Source of the DNA: Acidobacteriota bacterium | GTDB taxonomy: Bacteria > Acidobacteriota > Thermoanaerobaculia > Multivoradales > Multivoraceae | DNA length: 64,000 nt | Reading direction: 5' to 3' | NCBI GenBank assembly: GCA_003388555.1 | Contig: QQVD01000022.1 | Coordinates: 1 to 64,000 of the forward strand | In this document: piece by piece, positions 57,485 through 64,000 of the stretch | Layout: each line of letters opens with the position of its first letter | Numbering within the stretch: the first letter of the stretch is position 1 | Position numbers and translations under genes: made by a program | Notes under the pieces: model-generated | What the model was told of the DNA's origin: nothing | Databases searched by the model: none | What the model saw: the letters and a program-made list of their open reading frames with translations, nothing else

Positions 57485-57539
57485 GGCACTTCGCCGAGAG
57501 TCGCCGCTGCATCCGGCACGGCGACTCCCCCACGACGCG

Positions 57540-57746
57540 ATGAGCGATCGAGAGGCCTTCCTGCTGCGCACCGATCCCCTGGTGCTCGATGCCCTGCGAC
57601 GCTGGGCGAGCGACGACCTGCGCAGCGCCAACGCCCAGCTCGACTGGATCCTGCGCGACGCCCTGCGCCGTGCGGGCCGCCTGCCCGAACGACGGCAGGC
57701 GAAGAGCGGCGACGACGAGCAGCCGCCGGCATCCTCTGAGGACTAG
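57540..57746 (+). CDS. Small Arc/RHH-like DNA-binding protein
   Basis: 68 aa. The segment FLLRTDPLVLDALRRWASDDLRSANAQLDWILRDALRRAGRLP fits the Arc-type ribbon-helix-helix pattern: a short beta-strand with alternating residues, then two helices. I recall similar small proteins next to SPFH genes in other bacteria, so the pair is probably functional, perhaps with the RHH protein regulating the SPFH gene through the upstream palindrome (inference). The start ATG 57540 has no strong ribosome site. Convergent with the SGNH hydrolase gene, only 2 nt apart. Confidence 0.75.
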   Translation: MSDREAFLLRTDPLVLDALRRWASDDLRSANAQLDWILRDALRRAGRLPERRQAKSGDDEQPPASSED

Positions 57747-57748
57747 GC

Positions 57749-59077
57749 CTACCGGGCTCCAGTCGCCGCGCCCGGAGCCTGCGCCGGTGTGGCGGCGGCG
57801 AGTCTTCGTCGCACCACCTCGAGCACCACCTCGGCGTAGCGCTCGTGCGCCTTCGCCGAGGGGTGACCGTCTTCCGGGATCTGGTAGCTCGCCTGCCACT
57901 GCTGGCGCGTGGCTGCGCCACCGAGCTCACGTTCCAGCGAGCGGGCGAAGTGCCCCGACGCGTCGACCACCTCGAAGCCGAGCCGGGCGGCGTGCTCGGC
58001 CACCGCCTGGCGGTCGTCGTTGCCGGTGCCGAGCATCAGCACCACCACGGGCGTGCCGGTCGGCTCGACCAGCTCACGCAGCCGATCGAGGGCGCGCAGG
58101 ACCCCGGAGATGCCGACGCTGTCGCGATACTGGCGCCGGGCCGCCTGACGCACCTCCTTTGAGGCGGTCCGCTGACTGTGCGGGAGCAGGTCGGGGATCT
58201 GCTCGGGGTCCATCTCGTCGGCAGCGTCGCCGACCGACTCCGGCTGGTGCTCCCGGCCCGCCAGCAGCTCCGCGATCACCCGGTAGGTGCGCAGCCGCGA
58301 CAGAGGTCCTCGCCGGGCAGTGGCGATCTCGGCCGCGCCGGCAGCGGTGGCCTCCACCTCTCCCTGCGTCGCCTCGACGACCGGGCGTAGGAAGTGGGGA
58401 AAATCGGAGTCGTTGCCGATCCAGTGCAGCAGCACGAGGTCGGGGGAGAAGGCGCGGCACTCTGCCTCGAACAGGGCGACCTCCATGTGCGTGTTGTAGC
58501 CGGGGGCGGCGCAGTTGATCACCTCGACCGCCGCGAGATCCGCACGCGCCGCGACCTCCTCCGCCAGGGTCAGGCGTACCCGATCGAGGTAGCTCTCCCC
58601 CTGCGCCACCCCCCAGCCGAACATGTGCGAGTCACCGAGACCGACGAGACGCCAGACGCCGGACGGTTTGTCGATCTCCGGTTCGTCGTCCTGTCGGTGG
58701 CCCCACCGGTTGGTGCGCAACGGCTCCCCCCGGAAGCCGCCGTGGAGGTGTGGCTTCAGCTCGTAGACCACGTCGCGGCTCGGGCTGGGCTCGACCAGGC
58801 CGTAGAGGCTGAAGGCGCCGCCGGCCTGCTGCTGCGCCTGCTCGAGGTCGGCAGCGGCCGACTCGGCGAGACGCTGCTCCAGTCGTTGCGCCGAGAGCCG
58901 ATCGCCTCCGCCTGGCAGGCCGAGCCACCGCAGCCCGAGCTCGACGACGAGCAGCCCGATCGCACATGCCACCAGCAGCGACGAGAGTCGCATCACCCGC
59001 CGGCGACCGCGCCGCGGGGCCCTCTCCCTCTCCCTCTCCCTCACCCTCTCCCTCACCCTCTCCACCGGTGCGCTCAC
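57749..59077 (-). CDS. SGNH/GDSL-like hydrolase, membrane-anchored
   Basis: 442 aa from GTG 59077, which overlaps the OsmC stop as GTGA. Alternatively ATG 58993 starts just before the anchor. Residues 4-20 come from a hexanucleotide repeat and read as Arg/Glu/Val runs. A membrane anchor follows (LSSLLVACAIGLLVVELGL). The catalytic serine is in block I LVGLGDSHMFGWGVAQGESY and the Asp/His pair in EDGHPSAKAHERYAE; GNDSDFPHF gives block III Asn. It is probably an extracytoplasmic esterase or acyl-hydrolase such as a polysaccharide deacetylase-like SGNH enzyme. The operon order is OsmC then SGNH hydrolase. Confidence 0.82.
   Translation of the reverse strand: MSAPVERVRERVRERERERAPRRGRRRVMRLSSLLVACAIGLLVVELGLRWLGLPGGGDRLSAQRLEQRLAESAAADLEQAQQQAGGAFSLYGLVEPSPSRDVVYELKPHLHGGFRGEPLRTNRWGHRQDDEPEIDKPSGVWRLVGLGDSHMFGWGVAQGESYLDRVRLTLAEEVAARADLAAVEVINCAAPGYNTHMEVALFEAECRAFSPDLVLLHWIGNDSDFPHFLRPVVEATQGEVEATAAGAAEIATARRGPLSRLRTYRVIAELLAGREHQPESVGDAADEMDPEQIPDLLPHSQRTASKEVRQAARRQYRDSVGISGVLRALDRLRELVEPTGTPVVVLMLGTGNDDRQAVAEHAARLGFEVVDASGHFARSLERELGGAATRQQWQASYQIPEDGHPSAKAHERYAEVVLEVVRRRLAAATPAQAPGAATGAR
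59020..59061. repeat. Hexanucleotide microsatellite (seven CCCTCT/CCCTCA units)
   Basis: Seven near-perfect 6-bp units. On the coding (minus) strand they read AGAGGG or TGAGGG, so they encode Arg-Glu/Val-Arg repeats if the GTG 59077 start is used and also form multiple purine-rich ribosome-site-like motifs. Slippage would change length by two codons without frameshifting. Confidence 0.85.
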
Positions 59078-59472
59078 GCCTCGATCACAGCCTCGATCTC
59101 GAACGGCGTCTCCGGGCGCAACGTGTGCCACACCGAGCAGTACCTCTCCCGCGACAGCGCGATGGCGCGATCGAGGCGACCGCGGTCGACGTCGCCTCGC
59201 ACGACGAAGCGCAGCGAGAAGCGCACGAAGCGCCGCGGTGGGTCCTCGGCGCGGTCGCCGGTCAGCTCGATCGACAGACCCTCCAGAGGCTGCCTGCCCT
59301 TCTCCAGGATGCTGGCGACGTCGATCGCCATGCAGCCGGCGAGAGCTGCGAGCAACGCCTGCATCGGCGACAGCGCACCGGCGGCCGGCCCGGCGCCGTC
59401 GAGCACCACCTCGACGCCGTCGGCACGGCCGCTGAACCGCTCACCCCCGTCCCACTGCAGCTCGACACGCAT
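59074..59472 (-). CDS. OsmC/Ohr family peroxiredoxin-like protein
   Basis: 132 aa from ATG 59472. The two conserved cysteines are Cys47 (ALLAALAGCMAIDVASIL) and Cys112 (RERYCSVWHTL), in the arrangement used by OsmC/YhfA proteins to reduce organic hydroperoxides with a dithiol cofactor. The opening (MRVELQWDGGERFSG) is closer to the OsmC/YhfA branch than to Ohr. It is cytosolic. It overlaps the SGNH hydrolase gene by 4 nt and lies 43 nt from the PQQ-like propeller gene on the same strand, so all three may be one transcript. Confidence 0.9.
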   Translation of the reverse strand: MRVELQWDGGERFSGRADGVEVVLDGAGPAAGALSPMQALLAALAGCMAIDVASILEKGRQPLEGLSIELTGDRAEDPPRRFVRFSLRFVVRGDVDRGRLDRAIALSRERYCSVWHTLRPETPFEIEAVIEA

Positions 59473-59515
59473 CGATCCGCTCCGTCGTGGTCCCTCGAAC
59501 GGCCTGCGCAGGGGC

Positions 59516-60856
59516 TCAGCTGCCGGGCGCAGCGATCGCCCAGAGGGCCTCGCGGCCGCGCAGGTAGAGCACGTCTCCCACCACCACAGGGGAGGCGTCG
59601 AACTCGTCGGGGAGCTCGTTGACGGCGGCGATCTCGAACTCGTCGCCGGCCTTGAGCACCACGGTCTTGCCGGCGCGATCCACCAGGTAGACGTGGCCGT
59701 TGGCGCCGAGCGGCGAGGCGTAGATGTTGCCCAGCTCCTCGATGCGCTCCGGCCCGTAGAGCTTCTCGCCCTTGCGTGCGTCGAAGACGGTGAGGATCGG
59801 GGTGAGCACCTTGAAGAAGTACAGCCGACCCTCGTAGAGCAGCGGCGAGCTGACGTAGGGGGTGTCGCGATCGTAGCTCCAGCGAATCTGCTCGCTGCCG
59901 GTGATGTCGCCCTGAGCGCCCTCGAGCCCGATCGCCAGCAGGCTGTTGCCGCGGAATCCACTCATCACGTAGACCACACCGTCCTCGTACACCGGGGAGG
60001 GAATGACGTTCTCGGTCATGCCGGTGGTCTTCCAGATCAGCTCGCCGGTCTCCAGGTCGTAGCTGCGCACGTTCGTCGTCGCGTTGGTGATCACCTGGAC
60101 CCGACCGTCGTGCTCGACCAGCAGCGGGGTCGACCAGCTGGAGCGCTCCTCGCGCTGCTGACGCCACTTCTCGGCGCCGGTCTTCTTGTCGAGCGCGACG
60201 ATGAAGGAGTCGCCTTCGTGGTCCCACAGCATCACGGCGTAGTCGCCGTGCAGCGCCGGCGAGCTGCCCTCACCGAACTCGTTGCGGGTGTTCATCTTGC
60301 CGAAGTCCTGCTTCCACAGCACCTTGCCGTCGAGGTCCATGCCGTAGATCCCGTGCGAGCCGAAGTGGGCGATGAGCACACTGCCGTCGGTGGCCGGAGA
60401 GTTCGACGCCCAGGTCGAGGTCATGTGGCTGCCCTCGTGCGGCACCTCTTCGTTGACCACCGTGCGCCACACCTCCTCACCGCTGTTGCGGTCGTAGGCC
60501 AGCACCGTGAACTGGTGGATGTTCCCCGGCACCCGGCCCGAGCGGTCCTTCTCACCCGGCTTGCCGTCGGGGCCGGCTCCGGTGTCGATCGCGGTGGTGA
60601 GGAAGATCCGGTCGCCCCAGACCACCGGGGTCGAGATGCCGAGACCGGGGAGCTCGGTGCGGAACTTGATGTTCTCGCTCTCCGACCACTCGATCGGCGG
60701 CTTGCCGGCGGCGACTCCGTTGCCGGTGGGGCCGCGCCATTCGGGCCAGTCGGCCGCCAGGGTCGGCGCCGCGAGAGCGAGCAGCACGACGGAGATCCAG
60801 CTCGCCAGCCAGCGAGCTCCGTTGAAACGGTTGGAGGAAGTGCGGTTCAGGGTCAT
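59516..60856 (-). CDS. Secreted PQQ-like beta-propeller protein (second paralogue)
   Basis: 446 aa from ATG 60856, with GAGGAG about 9 nt upstream. A signal peptide spans about 1-35 (VVLLALAAPTLAA). The mature protein opens with DWPEWRGPTGNGVAAG and then shows PQQ-type propeller repeats (GISTPVVWGDRIFLTTA, YDRNSGEEVWRTVV, DLDGKVLWKQDFG, DLETGELIWKT, DARKGEKLYGPERI). It is periplasmic or extracellular. Ligand residues for PQQ are not evident, so a scaffold or BamB-like role is equally likely. It shares its opening motifs with the propeller at 3072-4892 but lacks the extra N-terminal domain. Confidence 0.85.
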   Translation of the reverse strand: MTLNRTSSNRFNGARWLASWISVVLLALAAPTLAADWPEWRGPTGNGVAAGKPPIEWSESENIKFRTELPGLGISTPVVWGDRIFLTTAIDTGAGPDGKPGEKDRSGRVPGNIHQFTVLAYDRNSGEEVWRTVVNEEVPHEGSHMTSTWASNSPATDGSVLIAHFGSHGIYGMDLDGKVLWKQDFGKMNTRNEFGEGSSPALHGDYAVMLWDHEGDSFIVALDKKTGAEKWRQQREERSSWSTPLLVEHDGRVQVITNATTNVRSYDLETGELIWKTTGMTENVIPSPVYEDGVVYVMSGFRGNSLLAIGLEGAQGDITGSEQIRWSYDRDTPYVSSPLLYEGRLYFFKVLTPILTVFDARKGEKLYGPERIEELGNIYASPLGANGHVYLVDRAGKTVVLKAGDEFEIAAVNELPDEFDASPVVVGDVLYLRGREALWAIAAPGS

Positions 60857-61154
60857 CTCGAGAACTCCTCGGGAGTTTGTCTGGGAGCTATGGGAGTGCG
60901 CGCCGTCCTCGTCCACGGGCCCAGGGCCAGTGACGAAACGACGGCGGTCGGAGGCAGGGCGCGGCAGCAGCAGGACGAGACGCTTCGCAACAACATCGTG
61001 TCCGGTTGCATCGTATACGTCGTTGGAGAACACAGCGGCGACCCGAAGATCTGTCGGAGGTCTTTCATCGACGCGATGCTCCACTGAGACCCGGGCGACT
61101 GCGCGTCCGGGTCTCGCCTTTTGTGGGAGCGTTGAGCCCGTCACCGATACCCCG
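60857..61154. other. Intergenic region with plus-strand terminator
   Basis: About 300 nt between two minus-strand genes. It contains a CGTATACG palindrome at 61012-61019 that could be a -10 region on either strand, and an intrinsic-terminator-like hairpin pointing to the plus strand, although no plus-strand gene is known here. A small RNA is possible. Confidence 0.4.
61086..61122 (+). terminator. Rho-independent terminator-like hairpin
   Basis: GAGACCCGG (61086-61094) pairs with CCGGGTCTC (61107-61115), followed by GCCTTTT. The T-run lies on the plus strand. There is no annotated plus-strand gene immediately upstream, which makes its role unclear. Confidence 0.6.
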
Positions 61155-62036
61155 TCAGGGGCGGGAGCCTCGAGGCGAGACGTGCGCCGCGGCGAGGATC
61201 TCGAGCGTCTCACGGTGCTGGACCACGACGGCGACGTCGAGATCGTCGCCCCACGCCGGATCCACGGCGACCGAGGTCGAGACCGGCTCGCCGACTCCCG
61301 GCCAGGGCAGCCGTGTCAGGCTGCGGACCACGCGGTGGTTGCGCAGCGTGCGGCCGCCGTTCTCACCGCGCCGCACCGGTGTCACCAGCTCCCGCTCGAC
61401 CACCAGCACGAGGAGGTCGGCGACATCCGCTCCAGCGGCCGCTGGGCGCTCGGCGTCGCCCGCCGCCGTGCCTTCGACGGTGACGTCGACGCGTGAGGGA
61501 CCCGCGACCTCGGCAGTGAGCGCCAGTTCGAGTGGGCGAGGATCACGGCGCTGCCGCTCCAGCAGGCGGCTCGCCTCGGCGCGGTCCGAGCCGACGAAGC
61601 CGTGGCGGCCGTCGATCACCATCTGCGGTGTGTAGACCGAGTCGCTCGCCTGGCGCCGGGCGTATTCCTCCTGGCGCTGCGACCACTGCGGGGCGGAGAA
61701 CGGATCGGTCCAGCCGAGCCGGTTCCAGTAGTCGACGTGGAAGGAGAGCGCCAGCACGTCGCCCTCCTCGGCGAGCTCGCCGAGCAGCCGGTCGGCCGGC
61801 GGGCAGCTCGAGCACCCCTGCGAGGTGAAGAGCTCGACGACGATCAAAGGTGGCGCCCCGTCGGCCGCCACCGGACCAGCCGAGGTCCAGGTCCAGAGTG
61901 CACAGAGCGCGAGGAGGCCCGGACCGGGGCGGCTACGACGTCGTGAGTCGGCTGCGCGTCGCTGCGAGGCGGCACTCTCGCGCCGTCGCGTCGCGCCCGT
62001 GGCTCCGGCGTTTCCTTCGGCGGTTTCTTCGTCCAT
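61155..62036 (-). CDS. DUF1223 thioredoxin-like secreted protein
   Basis: 293 aa from ATG 62036; a GTG one codon earlier is equally likely. A signal peptide follows an Arg-rich stretch (about 36-58). The DUF1223 signature is VVELFTSQGCSSCPPADRLL with Cys75 and Cys78 in a CxxC, followed by FHVDYWNRLGWTDPFSAPQWSQRQ and TPQMVIDGRHGFVGSD. The fold is thioredoxin-like and the family is periplasmic, presumably redox-active, but the function is not established. The N-terminal ~35 residues are long for a signal n-region, so the start may be further in. Confidence 0.87.
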   Translation of the reverse strand: MDEETAEGNAGATGATRRRESAASQRRAADSRRRSRPGPGLLALCALWTWTSAGPVAADGAPPLIVVELFTSQGCSSCPPADRLLGELAEEGDVLALSFHVDYWNRLGWTDPFSAPQWSQRQEEYARRQASDSVYTPQMVIDGRHGFVGSDRAEASRLLERQRRDPRPLELALTAEVAGPSRVDVTVEGTAAGDAERPAAAGADVADLLVLVVERELVTPVRRGENGGRTLRNHRVVRSLTRLPWPGVGEPVSTSVAVDPAWGDDLDVAVVVQHRETLEILAAAHVSPRGSRP

Positions 62037-62157
62037 CACAACAGTTCCTCTACGGCGCCGCGCAGCATCCGGATCGCCTCGCTCAGGAACGTCCGGCTCC
62101 TGCACCGCCGAGCAGACGCTGGCAGGGCTACCGCTCAGACCACCGGCCCGAGCCCGC

Positions 62158-63006
62158 TCAACCCGCCTGGGCGGAGGCCACCCACCAGGCCGCATCGAGT
62201 CGCATCTCGCGGCCATCGTGCAACTCGGCCAACCGGGCCGCGACCCGCTGCAGCGCGATACCCGAGGCGGTCTCGTCGAGCTGGCCGAGCGCTCGCGAGA
62301 GAGGTCCGATGCGACGGGTGAAGCCGAGTATCTCCTCCGCTGAACCGGCGAGCACGAGCGGCCGCGCCACGGCCTCGACGACGACGTCGACGAAGCCGGC
62401 GTCGCGCAGGACCTGTTCGAGGCGGTCCCGGTCCGCGAAGCGAAACGGGCCCGGCACGTCGGCGTGCGGGTCGACCGGTCGCTCGAGCCGATCGGCGAGG
62501 TCGCCCAGCGCCGCCATCGGCCAGGTGATCCATGGATTGAGCTCGACGCTCTGCCAGCAGGCCACCGCCAGGCGTCCGGCCCGCTCGTCGAGGGCCCGCC
62601 GCAGGTTGGCGAACGCGCGGCGGCTGTCGCGGAAGAACATGACCCCGAAGCGCGACAGCACGAGGTCGGAGGGCGGTAACGGGTCTTCCTCGGCGTCGGC
62701 GAGCAGGAACTCGACGTTCGGCCTGCCGACGGACCGCGAACGCGCCTGCTCTACGAGCGACGAGGCGACGTCGACGCCGACGACCAGGCCCGCCTCACCG
62801 ACCCTGCCGGCGACCTCGAGGCTCAGCGCGCCGGATCCGCACCCGATGTCGAGCACGAGCTCCCCCGACGCCGGCACCGCCCGCTCGACCAGAGTCGAGC
62901 TGACCGGCTCGAGCACCCGATCGATCATCCGCTGGGCTTCGGCCCAGCGTGGGCCGGCCTCTTCGTCCCAGTAGGCGCGCGGCTCGGTCTCCATGCTCTG
63001 CTTCAC
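62158..63006 (-). CDS. Class I SAM-dependent methyltransferase (UbiE/arsM-like fold)
   Basis: 282 aa from GTG 63006; ATG 62994 is four codons later. The GTG is supported by TACGGT 7 nt upstream. Motif I is VLDIGCGSGALSLEV, the ribose-binding acidic residue is in VVGVDVASSLVEQAR and the next motif is DLVLSRFGVMFFRD. The pattern YWDEEAGPRWAEAQRMIDRVLEPV at the N-terminus is common in bacterial methyltransferases of unknown substrate. It is cytosolic. The gene is separated from DUF1223 by 121 nt and is probably monocistronic. Confidence 0.85.
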   Translation of the reverse strand: MKQSMETEPRAYWDEEAGPRWAEAQRMIDRVLEPVSSTLVERAVPASGELVLDIGCGSGALSLEVAGRVGEAGLVVGVDVASSLVEQARSRSVGRPNVEFLLADAEEDPLPPSDLVLSRFGVMFFRDSRRAFANLRRALDERAGRLAVACWQSVELNPWITWPMAALGDLADRLERPVDPHADVPGPFRFADRDRLEQVLRDAGFVDVVVEAVARPLVLAGSAEEILGFTRRIGPLSRALGQLDETASGIALQRVAARLAELHDGREMRLDAAWWVASAQAG

Positions 63007-63013
63007 GCAGCGC

Positions 63014-63019
63014 ACCGTA
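63014..63019 (-). promoter_or_regulatory. Candidate -10 (TACGGT) of a leaderless methyltransferase transcript
   Basis: On the minus strand TACGGT ends 7 nt before GTG 63006, and there is no Shine-Dalgarno sequence. Same hexamer and spacing as before the efflux adaptor at 27317. Confidence 0.4.
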
Positions 63020-63135
63020 GCACCGGGCGGCGGAACCGGATCCAGCCTGTTTCCGCTGCAGCCGTCTGCGGGGCCCGGTTCGACGGGTGGCACCACCAGC
63101 TGGCACCACCGGCTGACACCAGAGCGGTTCGCGCC

Positions 63136-64000
63136 TCAGCCGAGCAGGCTGAGCTGCTCGCCAGGCCGCCGGAACGCCGCGGTCGAGAGCTCGAAGCGCC
63201 CTCGCTGGCCAGTCGCCAGGCCGGCGCGCCGGCACGACACCTCGAACAGCTGCCGGGTCTGCTCGGCGAAGGCGCCGACTCCGCGCATGCGCTCGCCGAA
63301 GCGGGAGCTGTTGCGGCGGCCGCCGTCGCGCTCGCCGCCGCGCAGCTCCTCGATCCGGTGCAGCACCCGCTGCCGGCGATCCGGGTAATGCTCCTCGAGC
63401 CACTGCTCGAACAGCGGCGCGACGCCGAGAGGCAGACGCAGCATCACGTAGCCGGCCGAGCGCGCCCCGGCGTCCGCGGCAGCGGCGACCACCGCCGGGA
63501 TCTCGTGGTCGTTGATGGCGGGCACGATCGGCGCCACCAGCACGCCGCACGGCACTCCCGCGCCGTGCAGCGCCTCGAGCGCCTGCAGCCTGAGCCGTGG
63601 GCTCGACGTGCGCGGCTCCATCCGCCGCACCAGCTCGACGTCGAGCGAGTTGATCGACAGGTGCACCGAGACGGCGTCGTGCTCCGCCAGCTCGGCGAGC
63701 AGGTCGAGATCGCGCGTCACCAGGTGGTTCTTGGTGACGATCTGCACCGGGTGCCGGTGCTCGGCGAGCACCTCGAGCACCTGGCGGGTGATCCGCAGGC
63801 GGCGCTCGAGCGGCTGGTAGGGATCGGTCACCCCCGACATCGCGACCACCCGCGGCTCGTAGCCGGGCCGCGACAGCTCCCGTCGCAGCAGCGACGCCGC
63901 GTCGTGCTTGACCAGGATACGAGTCTCGAAGTCGAGGCCCGCCGAGTAGCCCAGGTACTCGTGGGTGGGCCGGGCGTAGCAGTAGGCACAGCCGTGCTCG
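63136..64000 (-). CDS. PA0069-family radical SAM protein (N-terminus beyond right edge)
   Basis: Partial; the frame is open to the right edge, so the N-terminal part is missing. The first visible residues are EHGCAYCYARPTHEYLG, the end of the radical SAM CxxxCxxC cluster motif as found in the PA0069/spore photoproduct lyase-like group. GLDFETRILVK, MSGVTDPYQPLERRL, QIVTKNHLVTRDLDLL and APIVPAINDHEIP follow the same group. It uses a [4Fe-4S] cluster and S-adenosylmethionine; the reaction is unknown. About 288 residues are visible; the whole protein is probably around 350. Confidence 0.9.
   Translation of the reverse strand, partial: EHGCAYCYARPTHEYLGYSAGLDFETRILVKHDAASLLRRELSRPGYEPRVVAMSGVTDPYQPLERRLRITRQVLEVLAEHRHPVQIVTKNHLVTRDLDLLAELAEHDAVSVHLSINSLDVELVRRMEPRTSSPRLRLQALEALHGAGVPCGVLVAPIVPAINDHEIPAVVAAAADAGARSAGYVMLRLPLGVAPLFEQWLEEHYPDRRQRVLHRIEELRGGERDGGRRNSSRFGERMRGVGAFAEQTRQLFEVSCRRAGLATGQRGRFELSTAAFRRPGEQLSLLG

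Overview
This 64 kb window is high-GC (about 70% by eye) bacterial chromosome. It is densely coded on both strands and has no rRNA, tRNA, phage or CRISPR locus that I can see. The gene mix suggests Acidobacteriota, perhaps Thermoanaerobaculia-like, with a myxobacterial-type lineage as the alternative. It includes DUF1800, secreted PQQ-type beta-propellers, a secreted cytochrome c/ascorbate-dependent monooxygenase-like protein, a BNR propeller ending in an FADGFESGD-type C-terminal tag, a PilZ protein, a cytosolic Ser/Thr kinase and a form II CoxL-like oxidase. The taxon is inferred from gene content only.

Layout, left to right. 1-6.6 kb: DUF1800 (cut by the left edge), pruA, a secreted propeller translationally coupled to an M24 peptidase, and a DUF423 protein. 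6.8-11.2 kb: DJ-1/PfpI lipoprotein, MscS channel and two tandem medium-chain dehydrogenases. 11.3-19 kb: PilZ/AMIN-like membrane protein, then an operon of bifunctional pheA, lhgO, a small alpha/beta hydrolase and a prolyl oligopeptidase lipoprotein. 19-25 kb: 3-methyladenine glycosylase with a secreted hypothetical, then a three-gene coupled operon (beta-hydroxyacid dehydrogenase, cytochrome c/Cu monooxygenase-like, BNR propeller). The propeller gene runs into a 96-bp tandem repeat that copies its own 3' end. 25.5-33 kb: MgtC, Ser/Thr kinase, an RND efflux pair and an HTTM membrane protein. 33-41.9 kb: class III aminotransferase, MsrP, a DprE1/DprE2-like pair, frmA, two methyltransferases and an NTF2-like lipoprotein. 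42-55 kb: a catabolic-looking stretch with CoxS/CoxL/CoxM, a cyclase-family hydrolase, two amidohydrolases (the second without any metal ligand), vapBC, an amidase and two nucleobase-type permeases. The NCS2 permease is broken by a 277-bp MITE-like insertion. 55-64 kb: S1/P1 nuclease, SPFH protein with an Arc-like partner, SGNH hydrolase, OsmC, a second PQQ propeller, DUF1223, a methyltransferase and a radical SAM protein cut by the right edge.

Two genome-wide habits stand out. Fourteen gene junctions overlap by exactly 4 nt as NTGA, and all four bases occur at N, including two apparent CTG starts. Five transcription-unit-leading genes have no Shine-Dalgarno sequence but carry a TANNNT hexamer 6-8 nt before the start codon, which fits leaderless transcripts.

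All assignments come from reading motifs and context. No database search was run.
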